Below are positions 48,076-60,089 of a DNA stretch of 64,000 nt, piece after piece. Origin of the DNA: Atopsyche davidsoni (taxonomy: Eukaryota > Arthropoda > Insecta > Trichoptera > Hydrobiosidae); assembly GCA_022113835.1 (NCBI GenBank), contig JAILWY010000025.1:7270501-7334500 (forward strand). The letters are read 5' to 3'. The notes under the pieces were generated by a model. It saw only the letters and a list, made by a program, of their open reading frames with translations. It searched no databases and was not told the origin of the DNA. The position numbers and the translations under genes were made by a program. Each line of letters begins with the position of its first letter. Position 1 is the first letter of the stretch.

Positions 48076-51000
48076 CTGAAAAAGTCAAGGGAAAATACCG
48101 GATTAGCCAAAAATAAACACTGTAAAAATATTCATATAATACACTCAAAAATAATTGAAATGTATTAAAAATAAAAAAAAAATATTTTTGATCATTCTGT
48201 AAAGATTATCAATAAAATATATACAGGTGAAGATATAGTTAAAATTAATTATATTTGAGCTATAATACTTTGCAATATTTAAAGCAGTTTAACGTTAATA
48301 AAAATGTTAAATAATATGACTTTTTTAAGACTTGATATTTGACTATCAAAGAAAAGTTTTTTTAAGCACACAAATACCGGAAGACATTCGTAAAAGAATT
48401 TATGTTAAATTCTTATCTCGTATCGTCTCGTATATGTATTGATAAATTATCAAAATTTTGCCTGGCATGTCATTCAAATAAACATTAAATAAAAAAGTCA
48501 TATCGGTTTTATGTTGGTGACACGAATGTACAAAAGTATTCACATAAAAAAATGACGCGATAGAATATTTGATGACGTTTCCTGAAAAAATGTAAATTAT
48601 GAATATGCATTTCGTCGCTTTCACTCCCAGATCTTCGATCATTATATACGAATGTCTCATTCACATAAAACATAATTTTTAAAAAAATATGGAAATAAGC
48701 TGAAAAGGTTATTGTGTATATGACCTTGCTGTATATAAGAAAATTTCTTTTTAAAATTTCTAATTTATTGTTTATTTTATATGATTGGAATAAACGTGTG
48801 ATGATCGCTTTAGTATGAAGTTTGTCATAAATATTGTTACTGAAAGATTAAGTAATGTATTACTCAAAATTTCAGTAAGGTTTTTATGTGAGTGTAAAAA
48901 AATTACTTCAGTCTAGATTTTAAAGCAAATAAAAGGAAGCTATAGAAGAGGTATATGGGTTACCTTGTTGAAGAGAGATGATGCTCCTCCCTTCTCTCCT
49001 CCGAAGAGCTTGGACAGACCCAGGATGGAAGCCAGGACAAAGGCGAGCTTGGCGACGATCAGAGCTTTGGTGACGAGGAGTACAAGACCACCTCCGAAGA
49101 TGGTGACGATGGCCAGGAGCTTGACACCGACTCCAAGGAGGATGGGGCCCAAAAGCTTCTTGATCTTTCCACGAGCTGAAATGCAACTCAAATTATAAAT
49201 TTTTACTCTTAAAACTAATATTACAAAAAACTATGTCCAATAAGCAAATTTTTTTATAACTGTTATTTCACATTATCATTTTTTATTCCTCTCTGAGCAA
49301 ACACTTACAATATTAACAATTTATCAATTTTCAAGAGATCTCAAAACGAGCTCGGAGCAGATCTTAAGTGTCATACTTATCATTACAAGATTTTATCGCC
49401 CGAAACGGTCTAATAACAGAAGTTGTAATTATTTTAAGATGTTATTGCCCAAAAATAACCGGAATTTTATTTCATACAGAAGAGTTAATGCTTCTGGCAC
49501 GATTCAGTTTATATCAACATCCGTTTACGCCTTAAATTTTAAAACAACAAATAATAAACTTGAATCATTATTTAATTGCACCCTTAGGTAAAAAATCGCT
49601 GTTATACAATGATGAGACCATTACGATGTCAATGTTATATAAAAATATTCACGAAAAAAAAGCATTGGATGCTGCTTCCTCTAAGATAAGTATTCAGAAA
49701 AGAAGAATCAAATATATATTTTTTTAAGTTATGTGGATTTTTATAAGTTAATCATGTCAAAACTCATCCTGTATAAGGTATGCTTATTATAAATAATAAG
49801 CCTTTACGAACAAGATGTGTTGTTGATGATTAATGCGTTCGGGTTTGTGATACCGGCTTGTTTGACTTGGAGATAACGACGGTAGTTCGTCTTTATGATG
49901 AGAATTTGATAGCAGGTTCTTCCCGACAGGATAATTGGGTTGTGTCTTCTTTGAATACATTTTTAGAAAGTACAGCCTTGACCGAGAGGCTGCCGAGGAG
50001 GAACAAGGAATGCCGAGTAACTCGTTAGGCGGAGAAACGAAAAGAAATCGGCCACCCGGTGATCCTGGCATACAAAAAATAGTTCTCCGAAGCGAAACCT
50101 TCGTATAATGGAAATAAAACACGACATGGACAGGACTTGAATGCGTGAGAGTAGTCAGACTTGTCAGTGGAAATGTGGAACGTTGTGGCCGTAAAAATCC
50201 TATTTTATTGTTTGTTTTCGAGGCTTTGGTGAATCACCGTGAATAGACATTCTACGTGAGTGATAAATCACGATACTAACTGTAAAAATACACCTGTACA
50301 AAGTAATACTTTATTTTTATGTTATTTTTGGATAATAAATTGATTGCTATAAAAAAAAATTGTTAGATTATTATTCATTCAATTTAATTATTCATAGATT
50401 CGTAGGTTTTAAAATCAAATATGCTGCGTTTTTAGGTAATAGTTTCAATTTTTCGTGGATTTTTAAAAATCTTACAGTGCCTAGACTGAATCATCAAAAA
50501 TTTAAACTAAAAACTCAGCCAATCCAATTACATACGGAGTCAAAATATTTTTAAATATTATCGAGAGAAAATGTTTATATTAGATTATTTTTTGAAAACA
50601 ACTTTTCCTAAATACTTGAATATACCGTTTGTGTAACTGGTTATAAAAAATTCCCTTATATTAATTTTACTACTAAAATTTACGCTTCGATAAGAGCACG
50701 ATCAGTAAACCAGTGTAAATTTTAACTGTTTATTTCAGTATGTTTCCTAGTGTTTGAATACAAAAATAGGAAGGCGTATCAATTAAATCTCGGTGATATA
50801 CTGGTTGTGCTACATACTGGATGATATTTAAATTTTTCATCAAAAAAGACATCAATTTTTGCTCGTCATCTGTGTCAGATTGGTTGACAGCAAAAAAAAA
50901 ACAGCTGTAGAAATCCTTAAGAGACAATACTCAATAGTGGGAGTAGTAGTGTTTTGAATTGTAAGTATAATAAATATTGGTCGACACTTTCTAGTAACAA

Positions 51001-54000
51001 ACAATGCATAGAGATACAATACTATGCTAAATGTATATATTTAAATGCAATGAAAATGGACTTTTATTGCTATGGCATGAGTTTAATTAAGTATACAGTA
51101 GCATCTAATTTTCATGAGCTATATTATGATTTATGACTAAGATTATCTGTAAATGTGCGTTATAGGCCGTAAAAAGTGATGATATCTTAAGATCATGTAG
51201 TTTGTTATAAAGCGATATCGCGACAAGTATTTTTATATTACAAAACAGATTTTGTGAATCATGATTAAAATAGATTTGATGACGTGAAATACACCACATT
51301 TACGTTTTGGGTTTTTGGCAGTTTGGTTATAAATCGGGATCAAGGGTTGTTTCTTACCTTCGTTGAAGGTTCTGGCGGCAGTGGCGATCTCCTCAGGAGC
51401 AAGCTTGACCTGCAGGCTGTGGCTCTGAAGGAAGTTGGTGGCGGATTCCATGGCCAGGCTGAAGAGACGAGCGGCACGCTCCAGAGGCTCGGCAGGCAAG
51501 GTGGAAGCAATGGATGTCTCATCCAGAGATTTGGCATCGCGAACAGATACAGAAGCGTCCCTGAAAGTCATATTCACCCCATGAATTTCAAATTTTACGC
51601 CTCGTTGTAATATAGCCCAAAACACATCATTCAATAAAATGGTTCAACAAATTTACGATGTCTACCCACAAAATATTTTTTTTTATATATATTGAAAATT
51701 ATTAATCAATGTTGTTACACGTGTTTATAATAAAAAAATATGTTAAGGAGTGGTAATATATTTTTTTAAATATTTTGACTAGCTGCGGATGTTATCCGTC
51801 TAGCAACCAGTTTAGTATCGATGACGCTATAACATGACGGAACGAATATTCTAAGCCGTATAGCCAATTAGGAGTCATCAAATATACCTGAAAAAATCAA
51901 CGTAACGCGGTCGTTAACAACCAGGCACTGGTAGCATTTGAAAGATGTGGGGTAGGTACTAACGGGTCTCTAAATTATCTACAGTGACAACTAATATATA
52001 TATATATATATATATATTGTTAGTAAGAAGATATATTATTGAAATCTAATTTGGTCTACTGAAAGTCGTATCGCATGTTTATTTAAAATACATGCGAAAA
52101 GTTTGTGAATTGCTATAAAATTTTAAACAATGAGACATTTAAAAACGAGGACAGAAAATTTTATCTTGTGTATTTTGAATTTTTCTAGGCACAACTTTTG
52201 GTAATCACAATCCTCAAATAATACATTTTGTGCTTGAATTACCTTTTATAACCTTAAAGTGTTTTATTTATAAAAAAAAATGTATCGATAAATAAAATAT
52301 CTGAATATATTGATACAGTTTTTTTTAATCTATATTCATTAATGAAATGATCTCATTGTACTGTGACGTAAGCAGTTATCGCTAGTTTATTATGAGTTAT
52401 TATAGATTTACTCGAGTAGTATAATTTGACCCATATTTATTCTCGAGGGTGTTTCATCTTATGGAGCAGCTGTGCATAGTGAACAGTTTGTCTGTAACTG
52501 TTTTTGCGAACTACCTTCTTATCAAAAAAAGCTCCACTAGATTGTCTACTGATCGAATTCCAACTATCGTACCGGGCAAACCAGTTGAATAGGCTATTAT
52601 AGTTTATAAAAGCAGAATTTATTTCAGTTTAATTAATCGTAGATGAGAGCACATTATAAAAAAAAAACTAGACACAACAGCTATATTTAAACTGCTGCAA
52701 ATAAACAGTGTTCAAAACTCATGATACGGCTGAAGACTGCGTTTCATTTCCAGATTATTTTTTATGGTTTTTGAATCCTTAAACATGTCTTGCAGCTGTA
52801 ATATGGAATATAAAGTGGATGATTATTTTTTAATGTATTTCCTGTGATATTTTTTGCTTTTGTATATCGTTATAAAGTATTTTTATGGTTTTTCAAAATT
52901 GAGAAGAGTATATTTATAATATATAAGTAAGGCTTTAAAAAATATCTCATAAAAAAAATTGTAATACCAAATTCAAGATTACATCTATATTCAATACTAG
53001 TAAGAAGGTTTTTTTTGGCAAGCCTGAGACTTTTAAAATATTAGTGAAGAAAAAGTCATTTTTTTCAGGCGTTACAGTGAGTTTTGAATCACCGTGTATA
53101 GACCCGGCGTGCCAAGCTCGAAGTCGCGCACTTGACTTTGTTCGGCTGTGAATGTCAACAGATTTTAAGGCCGATTGTGTTTACGCTTGAGGCTTCATTC
53201 AGATGTAAAGTTATTCGAAGAATCTACTCAGGAAATTCAGGTGGCGGTGCTCCCCGCAGAAGCCTCGAAACATCCGAAAACTTTCAGAAACTGACCCCTT
53301 TGTGAAGCATAAAGAATTGAAAAATGCATGGAAGCTTTCTACTCGTATGGTATCCGTGTCAATGTGACTAATATTTCTGGGTAATTTATGTGAGTTCATT
53401 CTTGAAAACGAGTTTTTATTCAAAAAGCTGCATGCCTCAAGAACAGTGTTGCCTAACCTTATTACATATTTTTAAAAAAATCTCCTGCTTATTGTTTAAA
53501 ATTAAACTTCAATGAAATATATGAAAATAAATCCGTATAAATCAATTTATTGAAAATCATTTTAAATGCACATAATTTGAAAGTTAATTTGTTGCCTGAG
53601 TTTTCATTTATGTTTAAAAATACGCTTTCATTTATAAACCTATCATGTTATGGTGAATTTAACAGATAAGAATATATAGCAAAAGAAAGTGAATATTTGA
53701 TTGTATATTATATTGTAGAGAATCTAAAATTTATAATTCGCAGGTGTAACTAAGAAAGAATGAAGATTTCATGAACACTCTTGGGTTTAACTGAAGCTGT
53801 TAGGAGTAGGATGTTTTGTGTATGTTGTCCTAAGAATTATCACTTCTTTCAAGAGATATGCTCGTATGGAGAGTAGAGAAAGTAAGTCGCTTAATATTTG
53901 AACCGTCGTCAAAGTCATGTATGAATAGTTTGTCAACAACTAGCGCTCTCTTCTTAGTGCAAATATTGATATTAATGCGCACAATGAGTGTTTAACCCAT

Positions 54001-55204
54001 ATGCCATTGTCACGTCTATCCAGGTCAAAGCATTGTCAACCTCAGGAGACCCCAGCAAGTGAAAACTTCACAATGTCGATTCAAATCAATTACTGAACGC
54101 GGTGCTATTAGGCTGATTAGTTAAATGGAAAATTATACACGCATACTTGAGTGTGCTTTCATGTCAGACGTGTAGTACAGTTTTTATTGTAAATTAGCGT
54201 AGACTAAAATAAGCATTTAATGTTTCGATGAAATAGTTTGGAGCACATTTAAACTGTGTTTAAATAAATTTATATGCAAAAAAAAATGATTATATATTAC
54301 ATAAAAACATAATGCAAATAATTCGGTCGTAAAAATATCTTATTTCCATCCACCATATGTTCGATTCTTGCCCTCAAAGACTAATCCTTAATTCCTGTAT
54401 TTTTTACATATAATATAAAAATTACTTTAATTATTAATTTTAAACATTATTAAAAACCGTTTTAGTATAATACAATGAAAATATATCTGTTATGCGAAAA
54501 TGTATCGCAGGATTTTTTGTCAAGAAAATATAGTATTTTAAATATTTATCGCATATTTTATTTAAAATTTAATTAAAAAAATGTCATGATAATATTTTAA
54601 TGATTAACTTTGAGTTCCTCATACACATACAAAAAAAGATGCTTAAGTAATATATATAGATTAGTTTATAGCATATATTGCATAACCAAAGGTTAATATT
54701 ATATCATGCGCCGTAGTAGGAAAACATTAATGATATATAAGTATAGTCGGTCATTATTTTAACGTGGTTTTTACTATACTCAAATTTGTATAATAAATAT
54801 TTTAATTCAAGAAGAATATATTTATATAGATGTATTAAAAAAAAATGTTAATGAAATGTTATTGAATTTATTTAGTATGCTTTAATAAATTATACTTATA
54901 TATATGTAAGGAAAAAATAAGTTGAAAAAAAACGAGAATATTAATCTTACCTCTCAAAGTGTACACCGTTGAATAGTTGAACTTCCTGTGCTCTGGCAGC
55001 CCTGTTGATGGCGGTGACTCCCTTGACAGCCAGGCAAGAAGCCATATCGTCCTTTCCGGAAGCACACGAGGTCAGCATCCTTGCGAGCCTCTCCCAGGAT
55101 CCCGAAGGCTCCACCTCGTTGCTTTCGATGTTGCTGATGTCACTGGGGGCAGCCAAGGCCACTGCGGCCAGGCACGACAGCACGAGAGCCTCGAAGAACT
55201 TCAT
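47872..55204 (-). CDS. Osi9: Osiris family protein, probable Osi9 (4 exons, 290 aa)
   Basis: Exons 55204-54951, 51560-51358, 49175-48964 and 48075-47872 join in phases 2, 1 and 0 across GT/AG introns of 3390, 2182 and 888 bp. The 290-residue product starts MKFFEALVLSCLAAVALAAP (signal peptide). The two-cysteine region has Cys47 and Cys57. Exon 2 supplies LPAEPLERAARLF and the family's helix (FLQSHSLQVKL). Exon 3 begins ARGKIKKLLGPILLG and carries the hydrophobic DUF1676 segment. Exon 4 is Gly/Ser/Trp-rich (GWSS repeats) and ends in AQDLAYAAQKQQ, a match to the AQxLAY motif of many Osiris proteins. The Gly/Ser/Trp tail with YARS and AQDLAY is what I recall of Osi9 orthologues. It lies upstream, in the same orientation, of the other two genes. 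Family is certain; the number is likely. Confidence 0.9.
48964..49175 (-). CDS. Osi9: Osi9 exon 3
   Basis: Acceptor TTTCAG|CTCGTG and donor AACAAG|GTAACC. It encodes the basic ARGKIKK lead-in and about 45 hydrophobic residues of the DUF1676 domain, ending LFGGEKGGASSLFNK. Confidence 0.93.
49975..50255. other. GC-richer stretch in Osi9 intron 2
   Basis: Mildly GC-rich non-coding DNA with GAATCACCGTGAATAGAC at 50231-50248, a near copy of a motif in intron 1. Confidence 0.3.
51358..51560 (-). CDS. Osi9: Osi9 exon 2
   Basis: Acceptor CTTTCAG|GGACGC and donor AACGAAG|GTAAGA. It encodes SLDETSIASTLPAEPLERAA and the helix with SHSLQVKL, a conserved Osiris segment just before the hydrophobic domain. 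Confidence 0.93.
51993..52018. repeat. (TA)n microsatellite
   Basis: About 13 TA units in Osi9 intron 1. Confidence 0.93.
53080..53175. other. GC-richer stretch in Osi9 intron 1
   Basis: Contains GAATCACCGTGTATAGAC (53086-53103) followed by a CpG-rich GACCCGGCGTGCC and CGAAGTCGCGC stretch. No coding pattern. Confidence 0.3.
54951..55204 (-). CDS. Osi9: Osi9 exon 1
   Basis: This exon encodes the signal peptide with an ALAAP cleavage region and the two-cysteine segment (84 codons plus two bases). It ends TTTGAGAG|GTAAGA, a consensus donor. The ATG at 55204 lies about 100 bases below a TATAAAAG box. Confidence 0.93.
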
Positions 55205-55299
55205 GGTTAATTAATTTCGGATTCAGAAGGTTCCTTTTTGGAGGTGTTGTCGGCGTGGAGTGTGGCGAGCGAGTGATGCCTCTGGAGCCGCCGCCACCC

Positions 55300-55307
55300 C
55301 TTTTATA
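55300..55307 (-). promoter_or_regulatory. TATA box of Osi9
   Basis: TATAAAAG lies about 100 bases upstream of the ATG on the minus strand. An initiator-like CATCACT sits near 55276. The spacing repeats that of Osi7. Confidence 0.75.
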
Positions 55308-55309
55308 TT

Positions 55310-58300
55310 TGGTGTGACATAGAACGCCGCCCACGGCTCGTGCGTATTATCATGTTAATGTGTACTGCCAGTCAACACGGCTGTTTGAGAAGAAGAGGAA
55401 AGTTTAAGACCGGCTTCAACCCCGTGTTAATTTTCTGTGTAAATCTAATATCCTTAATTCTGCCTATTTTTCGATTGTACAAATTGTTGCAAGTGCTTAT
55501 TTATGTCAACGCGCGGTTGTTCGCGAAACCCGTTTTATAACTTAGTTTACGTGAAGCAGTTTTACTCCAACGCGAGATTCTTTGCGACATCCCATTTTTC
55601 TATTTAAATTTTACACCAAAAAACAATATATTATTGAAATGTATATAAAAAAATATTTTCACTTAAATTTTTTTTTAACTGGTTTAATTTAAAAGTATGA
55701 ATTTTTATAATTTATAGGTGATGATTTATTGTTTTTACATAGTGATTTATAATTTTTTTAATTGATGTATAAAAAACAAGGTTTAAAAAGAAAACCTTTA
55801 AGTTAATTTAAAATAAATCGAAAATAAACTGATTGTAAATTAATAACATATTTTTACCACTAATTCCTAAAAACGAATTTAACCTATAAAAAAATCAAAA
55901 GGAATTTTAATTGAAATAAATATTTAAAAAAATGTAGAATGAAGGAGTCTTTTCTTATAGGAGAGTGGGCATTTGGTGTTTAAAAGACTATTTCAGATTT
56001 ATTTCTCAACCTTTGATTAGGAAATTCCCTATAAATGGTCATATTTATAAATGTCCGAATAAACCAAAACAAAAAATATATCAAATATTTTTTTAGAACA
56101 ATTTTTTCTCGAAACTTTTTTTTTATGTTTGGCAGAATTGTTGAAGTCATTTAAATTAAATTATTTAAAAATAAAATAATTTGAAAATGGGTGCTCACGT
56201 CGATTTCATGAGTGTTTAATATAATTTTCATGGACAGAACAGGTACTTCTAGACCACATATTGAAATTGAATTTGTTACTTTTGTGGTGAGATACTGAAA
56301 GCAATAAAAGTGAAAATTAAACATCGTGTGTTTTGAATTGAATGCATGAAATGAACTGATATTAAATCTTCGATTTACTTTCGATTGATTTAAAAATAAT
56401 CATTATTGAGAGAAATACTGAATTCAATTGACCGTCTTCTCCACAAAACCATAAACGTTGATACATCTTTGATAAAATTATGATTTTTTACGTTATTTAA
56501 AGATGTACTAAGCTTACAATCTTTGAGTTGATAATTTTTCAATATTCACCCAGATTTGAATTGATTATACTTGTGTTAAGTAAGTTAATATTTTATAAAA
56601 TTTCATTAAAAACAGATTCAAAATGATAAGGTCTTAAAACTATAAAAGTGTTTTATGTCTATTAAAAGCAAGGAATTTAATTATTTTTTTAAATTATTAA
56701 CCTGTTACTTTTCGTAAAACAGTTAATATATTCCTTGGTTAGTGTAATAATAAAAGATAGCACATTTGATTTTGATAAAATGTTGTGAAATGCTCGTCAT
56801 ATAAATAAATAAACCCATATGTTTTCATTTTGCCACATTTATCTTTCACTTTTAGAAGTTTCACAGGAAACAAAATGTTGCTCGTTGTTTTTTATAGTTA
56901 AAATATAAATTTCTATTTTATCGAAAATTTTCTACAAAATACTTTGCAATTATCGAGAACTAGTTTAAATCGTAAAAAATACACTTGTCTCAATATTTTT
57001 TAGTAATGTTGTTGGTTTAATCACATATAAAGTGGATAAGTGATGATTTGAGATTTTTGAGTAATTTTATTTCACTTTTGTTTATAATAGAGTAAAAAAC
57101 TTGAAGATTTATAATTAAAAAAAAAAAAAACAATAAATTTGATTTATCTTTGAATTGACGATTGCAATAATTTTTTCTATGTGATTATTACTGCAGTTTT
57201 ATTTGTTAATTATTCTTTACATGTTAGTTCCTAAAAAAAATTCCTCGCAAATAAGCAATGTGCTTAGACGATGAAATTACTTGTTATGATTTATAAACTT
57301 TAAATTTAAGTTTAAGTTTAAATTTAAAGTTAAATTTGGGTTTAATTATAAATATACTACAACATTGAGAAAAAGACAGACAAAAGTAAATACAAATTTT
57401 TTTTTGACCATTAAGTTTTAAGGATGTTATTTCAAGAAAAACAAATAAAATTTATTAATCATCTTTTTCTACAAGTGCCTCTATTCAAAGGAGGTTTTAC
57501 CTGAGCCAGTTTTACCAATTCGGCTGCACTTCCGACTTCCAGTCACTGGTGTTAATTATTCATGTATTAATAAAACTAATAAATAAATAAATAGTCAATA
57601 GAAAATTTTGTTCAACAATCTTAAGATTATTCAATAATGCAAATTGAAAACTGATCTTTTTTATATAGTTTAATAGCTTTTATCTCCGCAATCATTAATT
57701 ATTTTAGACATTGAAAAAATAATCAGGGATAAGCTTTATCCAAAACAATTTTTAAAAAATATTTAAAGCAATTAAATTAGTGATTGAAGATAAAATATAA
57801 CACAAATTAAATGTAAGAATTAAAATAAAATTGTTTAATTTGAATGCAAATATTATCAAAAAAATAATTAGCAAAATCAATGAACACAAATGTGATCAAA
57901 AATTATTGGCTGAGTAATATTACCGTATTAAAAAGATATTATGACGTGACATTGAACAGGTGTTTTTTTGCGCCGTTCATTGCGGACATAATTTATTACT
58001 CACGTAGAAAGTTCATTTACAATGAATCACACAAACAAAGCGGATAAAGGCTCTTCCTTTGGCTCTGAAAAAAAAAATACTGTCACCGAAGCCGAATTTA
58101 AACATCCTATAGAAAGCTAAGGTATGTAGGAGGCGAAACAATGCGTTTGTGTTTTTGTATTATTTTATAATCAAATTAATAAGCAGATGTTTTTTTTTAA
58201 TGATTTTTCAATATCCTGTAATACGGTCACTAGGTTTTACACTTAGAAACGGATATAAATTATGGCGTGTGTTTCTCTATTGACATTGCTCTTCTCGTGT

Positions 58301-59820
58301 AGATCTCAATTTACGTAAGTGTGTTAGGCTTAGACACAAATTTTATTAAAAATAGATATCAATGTTACTTAATTAACCAATGATTTGTATTTAATATTTA
58401 TTTTGCTTACATTATGTTTTAAGCAATCAATTAACACATAAACGATAAAAATTATGAACCTTTTATATCCTCATAATTAATTCAAATAATATTTTTTAAC
58501 TCAACTATTAATGCACAGAGTTAGAAATTATATTCTTACTTTAAAATACACGCTCTTTATTTTTTTAATCTATTAACTATTTGAAGAAATATTTTTTTCT
58601 CCAAGGGATCTTTAGTTTTATTTAACTCTTTGATTTCAGTTTTTTGTGCAACTTTTGAATGAATCACACGTACTTTATGTATATAAGCAAGTAAATATTA
58701 CTGTTGTCCTATGGTCGAGTCTAATTGTCACACTCTCTACAGGTAATTTTCACATATATCGGAAAAGAAAAAGCGTCTCAAAGTCTAAAATGAGAATAAA
58801 ATTAAAAAAACAAACCAAAAATAATTATTAAAATTTTAAATTTACGTTAAAATTGATTAGATACGATAAAATTTATTTTACTAAAGGATTTAAAACAATA
58901 AAGACTGCAAAAAAAGTGTGAAACAAATAACGAATACTAAAGGGTAAAGAATTAAAATTTAAAAGATAATTAAATTAATGGATTACTGAAAATGAATACC
59001 TTATTATTAAAAAGTATTCTATTTTATTTTATTTTACCCCTAAGGTCACATTTTGATTCAGTCTAAAAATAATAAAATAATTTAAATACCCTTTAAATGA
59101 AAAACAATTAATATGAGGAATCAATTTTTTATTAATATATTTTTGTAATTAATATAAAATATAACACAATACCAAAAATATCAATGGCTGCGTTGATACT
59201 AACATTTACATCCAATTTACAAAATAATACTATCACGTGTAATTACACGTATTAATATAAAAGTGAAATTTCAATCAATATATTCGTTTAAATACAAATA
59301 ATTTACACCAATTACTTCTGAAAACAAATCTCTTAAATCCCAATTAAATACGAAATCAATGATACACAAAAAGCAGAATATAAAAAAAACGAACGTGTTA
59401 TTTTCTTCAATTATTTAGTGAAACTTGACACACAAAATGTTTGCTAATCATTGTCGCTACTCAGCGCGTGTAAAATTACATACAAAATTTTAAATAAGTC
59501 ACAACAGCAAGTAGTTTTGTGTTTTAAAGTTTACGTACAAGATAAAATTAGTAAGACAGTAGATTACGATATTTTTCATATTATATGTACTGTATTAGAG
59601 GCTGTTGAAAAAGTATTGGGTTGTGTTTATTTTTATGCTGATTTTTAAGGCGCGCCACGGAAAGTAGAAACAAGGCATTGTTTATTTTACAAATACTATA
59701 AAAATTCATATATACAGTGTATTGTAATAAAAACTTTAAAATTATGATTTCGAATTCAGTTCACGTGTTTTATGAAAAGATGACGCTTTTATGGTTGTCA
59801 TAATGGTTTTAATTTCAGTG
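55310..59820. other. gene desert upstream of Osi9
   Basis: AT-rich; only a diverged SINE-like repeat is recognised. Short open frames near the Osi9 promoter are by-products of its GC-rich first exon and leader. Confidence 0.6.
57470..57560 (+). repeat. diverged SINE-like repeat S
   Basis: AAGTGCCTCTATTCAAAGGAGG, then GAGCCAGTTTTACC and TCGGCTGCACTTCCG, followed by CCAGTCACTGGTG. It shares these segments in order with the copy at 28955. Confidence 0.4.
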
Positions 59821-59824
59821 ATGA

Positions 59825-60085
59825 ATCTCCAAGGCCGTGTTTTCAGAGATCAGCTGTGGTTAGTAGGCCAGTGGAGGTGTTCTCGTGGTATACCGAGTCA
59901 ACACGGAGGCAGGCTGGAAACAGTAAAGTTGAATTATTAATCAATATATAAATAATTGTATGCTAATTTAGGATCTGGAATTCCGACGCAGATATGTGAA
60001 ACCGTTACTGCGGTTAGCAGGATGTGTAATGAGTGAGGAGATAACACTCCATTGTGATAATTCTCTCTGTTTCACTTACCCAATT
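59825..60085. other. GC-richer stretch upstream of Osi9
   Basis: Lies 4.6 kb upstream of the Osi9 promoter in the right-hand gene desert. It contains AGATCAGCTGTGG and CCGAGTCAACACGG. No open frame with known features. Confidence 0.25.
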
Positions 60086-60089
60086 ACTT

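Noticed and set aside
47787..48110. Overlapping frames in three registers over Osi9 exon 4
   Set aside because: They are shadows; only the frame starting at the acceptor 48075 continues the protein and ends in AQDLAY.
54349..54375. tRNA B-box-like ATGTTCGATTCTTGCC
   Set aside because: No A box or cloverleaf could be drawn around it. No tRNA was found anywhere in the window, though reading by eye is weak for this.
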